Shown here: piece by piece, positions 17,408-25,883 of the stretch | How positions within the stretch are numbered: the stretch's first letter is position 1 | Layout of the letters: each line of letters starts with the position of its first letter | Source: a virus | Virus record (IMG/VR): IMGVR_UViG_3300044997_000784 | Span: 1 to 43,435 of that record | DNA: 43,435 bases | Reading direction: 5' to 3' (one strand) | Made by a program: the position numbers and the translations under genes | The notes under the pieces: generated by a model | The model's input: the letters and a program-made list of their open reading frames with translations, nothing else | Databases searched by the model: none | What the model was told of the DNA's origin: nothing

Positions 17408-18166
17408 ATGACCTACACCCCTTCATTCCCGCACGGATTTCCGCACCCCTTCGGCGATGCGGAAGAGAGCGCGCCGATTGAGGGCGGGTTCGCGGAGCTC
17501 GTGTGGCGCATCGGGCCACCGTGGCTCCAGCGCACGTGGTCGAAGAAGATCCTCGCCGGCATCGCGACTCCCATCGACACTCTCGCAAGACGTATGTCCC
17601 TCGGTGTGCGCGCGCGCTTCCCGCGGTGGGACCAAAGCGAAGCTCTAGCCCTCATCGGACAGGAGCGTGGCATACGACGCGGTCCGGCCGAGCTCGCGCA
17701 TGTCTTTTCGTCGCGTGTCATCCGGTGGTGGGACGACCATCGAGGGCGAGCTGGCGCGTACGCCCTCATCGCGCAGGCACGCGCGTTCTGGACCGGTACC
17801 GGTGTGACGGACATCGAGGTTGTCTCGCACCGCGGTGTCCGCCACTCGACGTCGGTCGGCAGCGAGACCGTCACTCGCGACCTGATCGCCTGGGGTGCCG
17901 ACGGGACCACGACTTGGGCCCAGTTCTGGCTGTTCCTGCACGTGCCCTCCGATCCGCGGCCCATCGACGACGCTACCTATCTCGCGGTGCCCGTGGACTG
18001 GACTGCGGCTCACGTGCTTCGAGAGCACGTCGTCATCCTGTGGGGCTATGGACGTCTGTGGGACTACCCGCCTCCGAGCGGCGACTGGGACGACTGGGAG
18101 ACCGGGCTGACCTGGGATGCCTGGGACGCAGAGGCGCCGATCACCATCACGCACGAGGAGACCTGA
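17408..18166 (+). CDS. Tail protein I-like baseplate protein (tentative)
   Basis: 252 residues. Residues 25-130 are helical, including the IDTLARRMSLGVRARFPRWD and GQERGIRRGP segments. The C-terminus is Trp/Asp-rich (WDDWETGLTWDAWDAEAP), reminiscent of P2 gpI/Mu gp48 proteins that bind J and carry the fibres. No firm family match was possible; the location after J and before fibre genes is the main support. Ribosome site is weak, and the start is two bases after the previous stop. Confidence 0.45.
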   Translation: MTYTPSFPHGFPHPFGDAEESAPIEGGFAELVWRIGPPWLQRTWSKKILAGIATPIDTLARRMSLGVRARFPRWDQSEALALIGQERGIRRGPAELAHVFSSRVIRWWDDHRGRAGAYALIAQARAFWTGTGVTDIEVVSHRGVRHSTSVGSETVTRDLIAWGADGTTTWAQFWLFLHVPSDPRPIDDATYLAVPVDWTAAHVLREHVVILWGYGRLWDYPPPSGDWDDWETGLTWDAWDAEAPITITHEET

Positions 18167-18168
18167 GC

Positions 18169-18834
18169 ATGCCTATCCCGACGCCCGGAGACCCGGCGAG
18201 CTACCCTGTGAACATCGCGCTGCCTGCCGGCACAGACGCGCAGAACCGCGCGAGTTTCTCAACGCCAATGAGTGAACTCGGCGACCGCACCGCGTATCTG
18301 CGAGCGCGCTTGAATGCGGGTGGCGACGAGTTCATCTACGCGGCAACGAAGACGCGCAAGCTCACGATCACGCCGGCATCGATGCTTCCATGCATCGCGC
18401 CGACCACCTACATCGGGCGGTGGTTTCCGAGCCGCGTGGGAGGCGCGCTCACACTGCAGCCGCTCGTGGACGCGGCCGAGGTCTTCGTGCCGATCGATCT
18501 GCCGAGCGGATGCACCATCTCCGCGGTCGAGGTTCTCGTGCAGAGCGCTGCGGTGCGCACCGGTTCGAACCGATGGACGGTTCGTGTCTACGAAGAGAGC
18601 CAGCCGTGGAGCTCACCGGGCGCGCCGGTTGCGACCCAGCAGGGCAGCACAACCGAGGGCGGCGGCTCGTCTGGGTACTCTGTGATCACGGTCGGGTCGC
18701 TCACGCCGTTCATTCGGGTGAACGAGTACACGGCCCACCTTGTGATCACGGGGCCAACGGGATCACTGGGCCTCAACGATCAGCTGCTGGCGGCTCGCAT
18801 CAGCTTCACCGACGGGGGGCCGCGTAATGCCTGA
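18169..18834 (+). CDS. Tail fibre / baseplate-attached protein, unknown
   Basis: 221 residues, beta-rich. It opens with a Pro-rich PIPTPGDPASYPVNI segment, followed by a short helix and a likely beta-sandwich (LPSGCTISAVEVLVQSAAV, RWTVRVYEESQPWSSPG). The gene has GAGGAG-type pairing before the ATG and overlaps the next gene by eight bases. Function in host recognition or fibre attachment is inferred from location only. Confidence 0.5.
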   Translation: MPIPTPGDPASYPVNIALPAGTDAQNRASFSTPMSELGDRTAYLRARLNAGGDEFIYAATKTRKLTITPASMLPCIAPTTYIGRWFPSRVGGALTLQPLVDAAEVFVPIDLPSGCTISAVEVLVQSAAVRTGSNRWTVRVYEESQPWSSPGAPVATQQGSTTEGGGSSGYSVITVGSLTPFIRVNEYTAHLVITGPTGSLGLNDQLLAARISFTDGGPRNA

Positions 18835-19243
18835 CCTTTCGCACCTCGGCCTCTCTGCCGAGAGCGCCGGCACGATCGCTCTCGCGCTCGCCGCGCTCGT
18901 GAACAGCGTTGCCTACGTGATGCGTCGCCGCGCCGACGCGAGCGCGCAGCTCGTGCAGTCGCTGCTCGGGCGCGTCCAGCTCCAAGACGACCGCATCGTG
19001 CGCCTCGAGGCGCGCATCGCCGAGCTCGAGGCGAGCCTGCGCCTCTCCGAAGGACGCGAGCGCGCGCTCATCGACGAGAACGAGGAGCTCCGCGACGCGA
19101 TCGACTCGGGACGCGTCATCCCAGGCAACGTCCGAATCGGAGCGAGCCGCCGGGAGAACACCGGACGCCACGCGTCCCTCACGCAGGAGCTGCTCGCCGA
19201 GCGCGGGCACCACGACCACCACGACACCGGAGAGACGTCATGA
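18827..19243 (+). CDS. Membrane-anchored coiled-coil protein (inner-membrane spanin candidate)
   Basis: 138 residues. A single hydrophobic segment at about 12-31 (AGTIALALAALVNSVAYVM) ends in RRR, the positive-inside signal. It is followed by a long amphipathic coiled coil (residues 42-92, QLQDDRIVRLEARIAELEAS). This is the architecture of an Rz-type inner-membrane spanin, although a holin or tail-associated membrane protein is possible. The next gene has membrane segments and a lipobox, so together they could make a lysis unit. Confidence 0.5.
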   Translation: MPDLSHLGLSAESAGTIALALAALVNSVAYVMRRRADASAQLVQSLLGRVQLQDDRIVRLEARIAELEASLRLSEGRERALIDENEELRDAIDSGRVIPGNVRIGASRRENTGRHASLTQELLAERGHHDHHDTGETS

Positions 19244-20226
19244 CCGCACCTCCCCCGATCCCGAAGATCCGCGCACCTCACATCGAGTGGCCCACGGCGC
19301 TCGTGCTCTGCGTCATGCTCGCGGCGCTCGTCGGCGTCTGGGCACTCGCGTCCCCCGAGCAGCGCGCGGACATGCTCACCGGAATCGCTGCGGTCGGCGG
19401 TGTCGCGCTGGCGCTGATGCGCGCCATGCTGCGCGAACAGCGGCCCGAGCCTCCCGAGGCCAATGGCCTTGACCGCGAGCCGCCGTGGAACCAGGACGCG
19501 TTCGGTCGCCCGCGACCGTGGCGCGGCCCACCGGCGCCGCCTCCTCCGCCGAGCGCGTCCGCTGTCGACGATGACGACGACGACACGCGCACGCACCGCA
19601 TTCGTCGTCTGGCGCCCGGCGCTCTTCGTGCGTTTTCCCTGTGTTTCCCCGTGATCGAGCGCCCGATCGCGCCGATCTCGAGCCCGACGCTCTTCATGCT
19701 CTTCGGCCCAGATGTCCCGATGCGCGCGCACTTCCGTGCGTCCTTCTGGGATGGGTACCGCCAGGGGTGTCGACTCTTCGCGTTGCCGGCACTGGCCGCG
19801 TCCATCGCAGTCCTCGTCATCGCCGGCTGCTCACCCTCCGCGCTGCGCACGCACTCGACGATCGCGACCGTGGCGCGCGTGGGTGTCGTTGCCGCGCATC
19901 CTGCCATCGTGCGCGCCTGCGAGGGCGCGCTGGCCACGTGCACGGACGACGCGTGCCTCGAGCGCGTGGGCGCCGACTGTCGTACCGCCGCCGCCGCACG
20001 CGACACCGCACACGAGGCAGTGGCCGCGTACGTCGACGCCATCGAGATCGCAGCGCACGCCGACGAGGGCGCCGTCGGTCCCGCGCTGTCGAGCGCGCTC
20101 GATCTCGTCGTGCACGCGTACGAAGCCGCGCGCGTCGCGATCCGCGCGGCGACCGGCTACGACCTGCCCGCGTTGCCCGCGGGCGCGATCGCGATCGTGC
20201 GCGCGCTGATCGGCGGTGCGTCGTGA
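19240..20226 (+). CDS. Holin-like membrane protein with internal lipobox region
   Basis: 328-codon frame with two hydrophobic segments near the N-terminus (about 18-38 and 46-63), a Pro-rich and Asp-rich linker (residues 85-125), and a third hydrophobic segment at about 180-196 ending in the lipobox VLVIAGCS. The first 75 residues look like a two-helix holin. The later part looks like a lipoprotein signal with its own possible starts (ATG at 19696 and 19720). Either two functions are read from one frame or the polypeptide spans both membranes. The C-terminal 110 residues are helical with four cysteines. The ATG overlaps the previous stop. Confidence 0.55.
   Translation: MTAPPPIPKIRAPHIEWPTALVLCVMLAALVGVWALASPEQRADMLTGIAAVGGVALALMRAMLREQRPEPPEANGLDREPPWNQDAFGRPRPWRGPPAPPPPPSASAVDDDDDDTRTHRIRRLAPGALRAFSLCFPVIERPIAPISSPTLFMLFGPDVPMRAHFRASFWDGYRQGCRLFALPALAASIAVLVIAGCSPSALRTHSTIATVARVGVVAAHPAIVRACEGALATCTDDACLERVGADCRTAAAARDTAHEAVAAYVDAIEIAAHADEGAVGPALSSALDLVVHAYEAARVAIRAATGYDLPALPAGAIAIVRALIGGAS
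19720..20226 (+). CDS. Possible nested lipoprotein (outer-membrane spanin-like)
   Basis: Starting at the internal in-frame ATG at 19720 gives a 168-residue protein with a basic N-terminus, a hydrophobic core (LFALPALAASIAVLVIAG) and a lipobox cysteine about 33 residues in: a reasonable lipoprotein signal. No strong ribosome site was identified, so expression from this start is uncertain. The alternative is that the segment is just a third membrane helix of the longer protein. Confidence 0.35.
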   Translation: MRAHFRASFWDGYRQGCRLFALPALAASIAVLVIAGCSPSALRTHSTIATVARVGVVAAHPAIVRACEGALATCTDDACLERVGADCRTAAAARDTAHEAVAAYVDAIEIAAHADEGAVGPALSSALDLVVHAYEAARVAIRAATGYDLPALPAGAIAIVRALIGGAS

Positions 20227-20396
20227 CGTTCGCGTGGACGCTCGAGGTGCTCCGGAAGGAGCGATACGACTGTGCCGACCAGGCCAGGACGGTCAGCGAC
20301 GAAGACGCAGCGCGGTCGCTCCGTGCCACGGCGGCTGAGCTAGACGCGGCGATTGAGTTGCTCGAGCGCGAGGCCGCGATCGGCGGCGCGTCATGA
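20223..20396 (+). CDS. Small hypothetical protein
   Basis: 57 residues, helical and charged (ERYDCADQARTVSDEDAARS), starting at a GTG that overlaps the previous stop and ending in an ATGA overlap with the next gene. No family recognised. The strict coupling on both sides is the reason for calling it. Confidence 0.55.
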   Translation: MTFAWTLEVLRKERYDCADQARTVSDEDAARSLRATAAELDAAIELLEREAAIGGAS

Positions 20397-20812
20397 TCCC
20401 CGCCGAGATCATCACCGTCCTCGTCGCAGCCGCACGCGCGGCAGGCGAGGCGCTCCCGGCGCTCCTCGAGGCACTCACCGACGATGGCCGAGAGGCCGTG
20501 CTCGACGCGCTTGCGCGCGACCGCGATGCGCTGGACACGGTGCCGTCAACGACCGCCACGATCGAGGCCGCGATCGCAGAGCACACGAGCCGCGTGCGAG
20601 CGCACCGACAGGCGCGCGCCGAGACGGTGCGCGGGCGGTACGGCCTCGGCGACACGGCGCGCCTCGCGCTCGCTCGCGCGATGCAGCACGCCGAGGGTTC
20701 CGAGACCGCGGACCTCGCGGCCGTGACGCGCCTCGTCGACGCGAGCCTCCGCGGCGAGCTCGTGAGCGTCGTTCCGCACTCGCTCGACGCGCTGCCGTCG
20801 AAGGGGACGTGA
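20393..20812 (+). CDS. Hypothetical helical protein
   Basis: 139 residues, Ala/Arg/Glu-rich and predicted helical throughout, with AAGEALPALLEALTDDGREA and RYGLGDTARLALARAMQ segments. No domain was recognised. It sits between the membrane/lysis candidates and the fibre genes and is translationally coupled to both neighbours (starts in ATGA, stop shares a base with the next ATG). Confidence 0.6.
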   Translation: MIPAEIITVLVAAARAAGEALPALLEALTDDGREAVLDALARDRDALDTVPSTTATIEAAIAEHTSRVRAHRQARAETVRGRYGLGDTARLALARAMQHAEGSETADLAAVTRLVDASLRGELVSVVPHSLDALPSKGT

Positions 20813-21144
20813 TGCCCACGATCACGATCCGGCACAAGCGCGGGGCCACGCTGAGCTACGCCGGGCTCGTCGCCGACAGCTCCGACGTGCCCATCGATCT
20901 CACCGGCTACACGGTGACGTGCGAGTTGCGTGATGCGTCGCTGACGCTCGCGTCCGCGGCCACCGTCACGATGCTCGACCAGGTCACGGACCCAGGGCGG
21001 TTCACGATCACCGTGCCGGCTGCGTCGACCGAGACGTGGACCGCTGGCAGAGCGCTCCGCATGGACGTGCGGATCGAGTCGCCGTCGCGAGTGGACTACA
21101 CCGATACCTGGCTGATCGACGTGGTCGAGAGGATCACGGAATGA
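20812..21144 (+). CDS. Baseplate upper protein (BppU-N-like) / fibre adaptor
   Basis: 110 residues, all-beta. The opening ([17 protein letters not shown]) followed by [20 protein letters not shown] matches the pattern of N-terminal BppU domains in phage baseplates, which connect receptor-binding proteins to the baseplate. The collagen-like fibre gene begins in an ATGA overlap at its end, consistent with an adaptor-fibre pair. The family call is from pattern recognition and is moderate. Confidence 0.55.
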   Translation: MPTITIRHKRGATLSYAGLVADSSDVPIDLTGYTVTCELRDASLTLASAATVTMLDQVTDPGRFTITVPAASTETWTAGRALRMDVRIESPSRVDYTDTWLIDVVERITE

Positions 21145-21989
21145 AGATCACGCTCACCACGTCGCGCACGATCGGGGTGTCGCTCGCCTCCGATACGCTG
21201 ACGCTCGCGCTGGGTGGCACGGGCCCGCAGGGCGCAACAGGACCCGCGGGCCCGCCGGGCCCCGCAGGTGCGACCGGACCAGCCGGGGCAACGGGTCCGG
21301 CCGGACCGACCGGGTCCGCCGGGCCCACAGGATCGGCCGGCGCGAGCGCGTACGAGGTCGCGGTCGCCGAGGGGTTCATTGGTGACGAGGCAGCGTGGCT
21401 CGCTTCGCTCGTCGGAGCGACGGGCGCGACAGGACCGCAGGGACCGGCGGGCGCGACCGGTCCTACCGGTGCGACGGGCTCGCAGGGTGCGACGGGTCCG
21501 GCGGGCGCGCAGGGGCCACAAGGCGATTCCGGTGCCACTGGCGCAACCGGTGCGCAGGGGCCACAAGGCCCGCAGGGCAGCCAAGGGCCCGCTGGTGCCA
21601 CGGGTGCCACAGGTGCGACCGGCCCCGCGGGTCCGGGCGTGGCTGCCGGCGGAAGCGCGGGCCAGGTGCTCACGAAGGCAAGCGGCGCCGACTACGACGC
21701 CGCGTGGGCGAATCCTCCGACGCGCGGACGCGCGCTCGTCGACTTCGGTGCGGGCGGGACGGATGCGTCCGTGGCGGTCTCGAGCCCGACCGTCACGGGG
21801 AGCTCGCGCGTGATCGCGCAGGTCGCGGCCGTCGCGACTGTGGACCACAGCGCAGACGAGGCGCTGCTTGAGGCGCTGAGCGTCCGCGTCGGGCCTGTGA
21901 CCGCCGGTGTCGGCTTCAGCCTGCGCGCGGTGTGCACGCGAGGCCGCGCGGCCGGTCAGTACGCAATCGATTGGATCCAGATCACCTGA
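21141..21989 (+). CDS. Collagen-like tail fibre protein
   Basis: 282 residues. Two runs of Gly-X-Y triplets, residues 26-67 and 92-166 (for example [16 protein letters not shown]), are separated by a conserved-type insert ([20 protein letters not shown]) common in phage collagen-like fibres. A C-terminal beta domain of about 115 residues probably trimerises or contacts the receptor. The triplets predict a thin triple-helical shaft. The repeat makes the DNA itself low in complexity (about 21218-21640). Confidence 0.85.
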   Translation: MKITLTTSRTIGVSLASDTLTLALGGTGPQGATGPAGPPGPAGATGPAGATGPAGPTGSAGPTGSAGASAYEVAVAEGFIGDEAAWLASLVGATGATGPQGPAGATGPTGATGSQGATGPAGAQGPQGDSGATGATGAQGPQGPQGSQGPAGATGATGATGPAGPGVAAGGSAGQVLTKASGADYDAAWANPPTRGRALVDFGAGGTDASVAVSSPTVTGSSRVIAQVAAVATVDHSADEALLEALSVRVGPVTAGVGFSLRAVCTRGRAAGQYAIDWIQIT

Positions 21990-21999
21990 GGAGCACAGC

Positions 22000-23442
22000 A
22001 TGGGAATCGGCATCCTTCCGACAGACGACAACATCGAGATCAAGGGCACAAGCGGGTCGCTTCACGCGCTACTCACCGACACGGCAGGCGACCCCGCGAT
22101 CACCGCGGCAGGCGCGCTCGTCACGACGCAGAGCGGCCTGCCGATCGGCGGCTTCCAGAAGAAGGTCTTCCGCGCGCTGCGTGCTGGTCATCTCGGCGGG
22201 CTCTCGCTCTTGCGCGCCAACGGCCTGCTCTTCCACGACCCTGTCGATGGCACTGCGGTGAACACTCAGCAGTGGGCGCAGACGCTCACGACGATGACCG
22301 TGACGCAGGCAGCGCCCGGCGTCGTGACGCTGAACGCCGGCAACAGCGTCGCGGCGACCGTTGTCGCCGCGCACACGTCGCTCGCGCGCTTCATCAAGCC
22401 GCGCGAAGGAGCACTGCGCCTCAGCGCGCGCGTGCGCTTCGACTGGACGGCGTCGGGCACCACGATCCAGATCGGCTTCGGCACCGCGTCTGCGACCACC
22501 GAGCAACTCGTCGACGGCGTGTGCCTGCGCGTGACCACGAGCGGCGCCATCGAGCTCGTTTACGCGACGAGCAGCGCAGACACGGTGACGTTGTCGACCG
22601 GCGTCTCCATGGGTACCGCACCTGGCAACGTCCGCCCGACGTTCTGGTACGACCTCGACCTCTACTGGATGGACGACTCCGTCCGGGTGATCTTGTGGGA
22701 GTCGAACGGGACGACTGCCACTGCGCCGATCCTCGACACGACGCTGAGCTACTCGCTCGCGCAGATCCGGCACACATCGCAGCGTGCGCTTCCTGTGCTG
22801 CTGCGCATCCTCAACGTGACCGTCCCTGCGACCGCGAACCGCCTCCTCTACAGCGAGGTCGCGGTCATGCAGCACGACATCGACGAGGGCCGGACACTGC
22901 CGCAGGCGATGGCTCGCGCGGGCCGCAACACGCTGCTTCACGCGAGCACCGGGGCGCAGCACGCCAACTACGCGAACAGCGCGGCGCCCGCGTCGGCGAC
23001 GCTCTCCAACACGGCAGCGGGCTACACGACGCTCGGTGGCCAGTGGCAGTTCACCGCGGTGGCCGGTGGCGAGACGGACTACGCCCTCTTCGCGTTCACG
23101 GTGCCCACGGGGCAGACGCTCCACGTCTCGGGCGTGCGCATCGAGACGTTCGTGATGGGCGCTGCGGTCGCGACCACGCCGACGCTCCTGCAGTGGTTCA
23201 TCGGCCGTGCGACCGCGGCGACGCTCGCGAGCAACAGCTTCCGCAAGACGCTCGGTGTGCAGTCGTTGCCGGTCGGCGCCGCGATCGGTGCAGCGGCGAG
23301 TCCCATCGACTGGAGCGCTGACACGCCCCTCGTGGTGGAGTCGGGCCAGATCCTCCACATCGGGCTCAAGATGCCGGTCGGGACCGCGACACCGTCTTCG
23401 ATCATCCGTGGAGTCATCACGGTGGAAGGGTGGTTCGAATGA
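22000..23442 (+). CDS. Tail fibre / receptor-binding protein
   Basis: 480 residues, beta-rich, with concanavalin-like segments (LRLSARVRFDWTASGTTIQI, FWYDLDLYWMDDSVRVILW) followed by a C-terminal module (TLGGQWQFTAVAGGETDYAL). It has the best ribosome site in this part of the operon (GAGGAG before the ATG), suggesting high expression. Position after the collagen-like shaft suggests a distal fibre or spike domain that binds a surface glycan. No enzymatic motif was seen. Confidence 0.6.
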   Translation: MGIGILPTDDNIEIKGTSGSLHALLTDTAGDPAITAAGALVTTQSGLPIGGFQKKVFRALRAGHLGGLSLLRANGLLFHDPVDGTAVNTQQWAQTLTTMTVTQAAPGVVTLNAGNSVAATVVAAHTSLARFIKPREGALRLSARVRFDWTASGTTIQIGFGTASATTEQLVDGVCLRVTTSGAIELVYATSSADTVTLSTGVSMGTAPGNVRPTFWYDLDLYWMDDSVRVILWESNGTTATAPILDTTLSYSLAQIRHTSQRALPVLLRILNVTVPATANRLLYSEVAVMQHDIDEGRTLPQAMARAGRNTLLHASTGAQHANYANSAAPASATLSNTAAGYTTLGGQWQFTAVAGGETDYALFAFTVPTGQTLHVSGVRIETFVMGAAVATTPTLLQWFIGRATAATLASNSFRKTLGVQSLPVGAAIGAAASPIDWSADTPLVVESGQILHIGLKMPVGTATPSSIIRGVITVEGWFE

Positions 23443-23627
23443 ATACGATCACGCTCACGGGCGGAGAATTCGGTGGCGAGACCGCCGAGGTGGCGAACGT
23501 CGGCAGCGAGGTGCGCATCGCGCGCGGTGCGCGTGTCTACGTGTACGAGGCTCGCGAGGTCGAAGACGAGGACGGCACCGTGCGCCTTGTCGGCGTCTTC
23601 GTGCGCTCGGAGCGGGCGCGGCCGTGA
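23439..23627 (+). CDS. Small hypothetical protein
   Basis: 62 residues, beta-rich (TLTGGEFGGETAEVANVGSE, RGARVYVYEARE). Start overlaps the fibre stop (ATGA) and stop overlaps the next GTG. It may be a small fibre chaperone or accessory protein; nothing in the sequence decides this. Confidence 0.55.
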   Translation: MNTITLTGGEFGGETAEVANVGSEVRIARGARVYVYEAREVEDEDGTVRLVGVFVRSERARP

Positions 23628-23737
23628 CCATCGTGCTCGTCGCGCTCGGCTCCCTCGCGCCGGGCGCGCTCGGGGCGTGCTTCGCGCTCGGTCTCGACCT
23701 CGTCTACCTCGCGCTCGCGGGAGGACTTCGGCGATGA
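23624..23737 (+). CDS. Tiny membrane protein
   Basis: 37 residues, almost entirely hydrophobic (TIVLVALGSLAPGALGACFA, then LGLDLVYLALAGG), ending in basic residues. It is called because it is overlapped by four bases at both ends (GTGA with the previous stop, ATGA with the next start). It could be a holin-like or other small membrane peptide. Confidence 0.5.
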   Translation: MTIVLVALGSLAPGALGACFALGLDLVYLALAGGLRR

Positions 23738-24030
23738 CAGACGGGCGGAAGGACGACCGCGGCAAGGCTCGATACGACCTCGTGCCGCCGCATGCGCTCG
23801 ACGCGATCGCCCGCGTTCTCGAGATCGGCGCGCGCAAGTATGCGCCGGACAACTGGCGCTTCGTCGAGGGTCGACGCTGGCGCTACTTCGCCGCCGCCAT
23901 GCGCCACATGTGGGCGTGGCAGCGCGGAGAAGCCGTCGACCCGGAGACGGGTGAACACCACCTCGCGCACGCCGCATGCTGCGTCCTCTTTCTGCTCGAT
24001 GAGGAGGAGGCTGCTCGTGCGAGCGCGTGA
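23734..24030 (+). CDS. dATP/dGTP diphosphohydrolase N-terminal domain-like protein (DUF5664)
   Basis: 98 residues matching the phage family named dATP/dGTP diphosphohydrolase, N-terminal: a KDDRGKARYDLVPPHALDAI start, then VLEIGARKYAPDNW, then a helical RHMWAWQRGEAVDPETGEHH segment that resembles MazG-type pyrophosphohydrolase metal-binding helices. Members are thought to act on deoxynucleotides, but activity has been shown for few of them. No PurZ-like gene was found, so a 2-aminoadenine genome is not suggested. Confidence 0.65.
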   Translation: MTDGRKDDRGKARYDLVPPHALDAIARVLEIGARKYAPDNWRFVEGRRWRYFAAAMRHMWAWQRGEAVDPETGEHHLAHAACCVLFLLDEEEAARASA

Positions 24031-24361
24031 GCGTGCTCGCGTCGAGAAGTACGCGTCTCGGACGCTCGGGCTCGTCGCGCCGCATATCACGAGAAGGCTC
24101 CATGTGATCTGGTGTCGACGTCTCCCCGAGGGGGATGCGTGGCACACGCACGCGTGTGTTGATGCGGATGTGCCGTGGATGTTCATCGACGAGTACGTCT
24201 TCGAGATGAGCACGCCCGATGAACGCGAAGACACCATTCGCCATGAGCTCGCGCACCTCATCGCCTACGACCGGCACGGACGCGACGTGTCGGATCACGG
24301 GCCCGAGTTCCAGCGTGCGCGTCGTGATCTGGAGCGCGCAATCGAGGAGGAGCACGCATGA
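24017..24361 (+). CDS. SprT-like zinc metallopeptidase
   Basis: 114 residues. The HELAH motif (H76, E77, H80) is followed by a third likely zinc ligand at H94 in SDHGPEF, the spacing of SprT-like proteins. The GTG at 24017 was chosen because a GAGGAGGAGG ribosome site ends six bases upstream; it lies inside the previous gene by 14 bases. SprT/Spartan relatives cleave proteins on or near DNA. A role in clearing DNA-protein crosslinks or in processing virion proteins is inference. Confidence 0.72.
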   Translation: MRARERARVEKYASRTLGLVAPHITRRLHVIWCRRLPEGDAWHTHACVDADVPWMFIDEYVFEMSTPDEREDTIRHELAHLIAYDRHGRDVSDHGPEFQRARRDLERAIEEEHA

Positions 24362-25713
24362 AGAAGCCCTCTCCAGGCACTCCGCAGCGCGTCGAGTGGA
24401 TGGCGCATGCGATCCTCACTGTCGCGCGCATTCTCGGTAGACCTCCGCGCGAGGTGTCGCGCCGAGACATGCAGGAGCAAGGTCACCACGTGCCGATGTT
24501 CGTTCGCAGCGACGTCGACATCGGCGGATTCGTAGATGCGCGCGAGCGCGCACACATCCTCGCCGGATCGCCTGCTGCGTCGCCGTGGACCGGGCACACC
24601 GTTGCCGTTTCTGCGCCCATTCCGGCATCGCCGCCGCCAGATCCGATCGGCGCGATGATCGAACGCGACCGTCTGCGCGAGGCCGGCGAGCGCGAGCGCG
24701 AGCTCATGCGGGAGATCGCGCGGCTACGCGCGGACCTCGAGACGTCTCGCTCGATCGCCGCGAATGCGCCGCCCCCGAGCGTGCAGCCTCGAGAGCGCCT
24801 GTATGGCGTGCGCGAGGCCGCGCTTCTCGTGTGTGCGAGTGATTGGCACGTTGAAGAGTACGTCGACCCCGCGAAGATCGGCGGAGTGAACGCCTACGAT
24901 CTCGCGATCGCAGAGCGCTCCGCACAGCGCTTCTTCAACGCGGTCGTGTGGCTCCTCGATCACCATCACGGGCATTTCGCAGTGCGCGATCTCGTCCTGT
25001 GGCTCGGCGGCGATCTCATCGGCGGCTACATCCATGACGAGCTCGTCGAGACGAACCAGCTTGCGCCGCTGCCAGCTACTCGCTTCGCGCACGAGCTCAT
25101 TGCGAGCGGGATTCGCATGCTGCTCGCGGAGACCTCGCTCGAGCGCATCGTCGTCCCGTGCAGCTACGGAAATCACGGCCGCACGACGGTCAAGCCGCGC
25201 GTCTCGAGCGGCGCAGAGAACAGCTACGAGCAGCACCTCTACCACGCGCTCGCATCAGACTTCGCCGACGAGCCGCGCGTCGTCTTCCACGTCGCGCGTG
25301 GGCCGCTGCTGTACCTCGACGTCTACGACTGGACGGTGCGATTCACGCACGGCGATGCGGTGAAGTACTCGGGCGGTGTCGGGGGCATCAGCATTCCGAT
25401 CAACAAGGCGATCGCCGGCTGGGACACGACACGTCGTGCGCACCTCACCGTGATGGGCCATTGGCATCAGTACCTCTCGGCGCAGCGCGCACTCGTGAAC
25501 GGCAGCTTGATCGGCCATGCCCCTTTCAGCGACTGGATCAAGGCTCAGCATGAGCCCGCGCGGCAGGCCGCGTGCCTCATCGACCGCCGTCGTGGCGTGT
25601 GCATGTCGACGCCGATCTGGGTGCGCGACGACGATCACGATCACGTCCTGCGTCCCGCAGAGAGCGACGCGATCCGACAGCGCGTGCTCGGCGGCAGGAG
25701 CGAAGCGGCGTGA
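24358..25713 (+). CDS. Calcineurin-like metallophosphoesterase
   Basis: 451 residues. The metal-binding motifs are in order: D162-x-H164 (CASDWHVEEY), GGD at 217-219, GNH at 271-273 (YGNHGRTT), then THGDAV and MGHWHQ. The N-terminal 140 residues contain a probable small helical domain and a charged coiled region. Related phage proteins are often annotated as DNA repair or exonuclease-like phosphoesterases. It overlaps the SprT-like gene by four bases, so the two are translationally coupled. Confidence 0.78.
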   Translation: MKKPSPGTPQRVEWMAHAILTVARILGRPPREVSRRDMQEQGHHVPMFVRSDVDIGGFVDARERAHILAGSPAASPWTGHTVAVSAPIPASPPPDPIGAMIERDRLREAGERERELMREIARLRADLETSRSIAANAPPPSVQPRERLYGVREAALLVCASDWHVEEYVDPAKIGGVNAYDLAIAERSAQRFFNAVVWLLDHHHGHFAVRDLVLWLGGDLIGGYIHDELVETNQLAPLPATRFAHELIASGIRMLLAETSLERIVVPCSYGNHGRTTVKPRVSSGAENSYEQHLYHALASDFADEPRVVFHVARGPLLYLDVYDWTVRFTHGDAVKYSGGVGGISIPINKAIAGWDTTRRAHLTVMGHWHQYLSAQRALVNGSLIGHAPFSDWIKAQHEPARQAACLIDRRRGVCMSTPIWVRDDDHDHVLRPAESDAIRQRVLGGRSEAA

Positions 25714-25883
25714 CCTCGAGGCGCCAGATCGCGGCAGTGCGTCGGCGCATGCGCGAGGAGCCGCGCACCGCGCGCGAACTGCTGATCTCGACTCTCACGG
25801 AGAGTGACGAGATCGAGATGTCCGAATTGCAGGCGATCGCGCTGTTGTGGTGGATGGAAGCGCAAGGGGAGGTGCACGCATGA
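25710..25883 (+). CDS. Small hypothetical protein
   Basis: 57 residues; helical, with RRRMREEPRTARELLISTLT and SELQAIALLWWMEAQGEVHA. The layout resembles a small winged-helix fragment, but no family was recognised. GTGA overlap with the phosphoesterase stop and ATGA overlap with the following gene support it as real. Confidence 0.55.
   Translation: MTSRRQIAAVRRRMREEPRTARELLISTLTESDEIEMSELQAIALLWWMEAQGEVHA

Noticed and set aside
21218-21640. DNA repeat array
   Set aside because: The repetitiveness comes from Gly-X-Y codons of the collagen-like fibre, not from an independent DNA repeat.
23734-24030. Evidence for a 2-aminoadenine (Z) genome
   Set aside because: A dATP/dGTP hydrolase-like domain is present but no PurZ-like or specialised polymerase gene was found.
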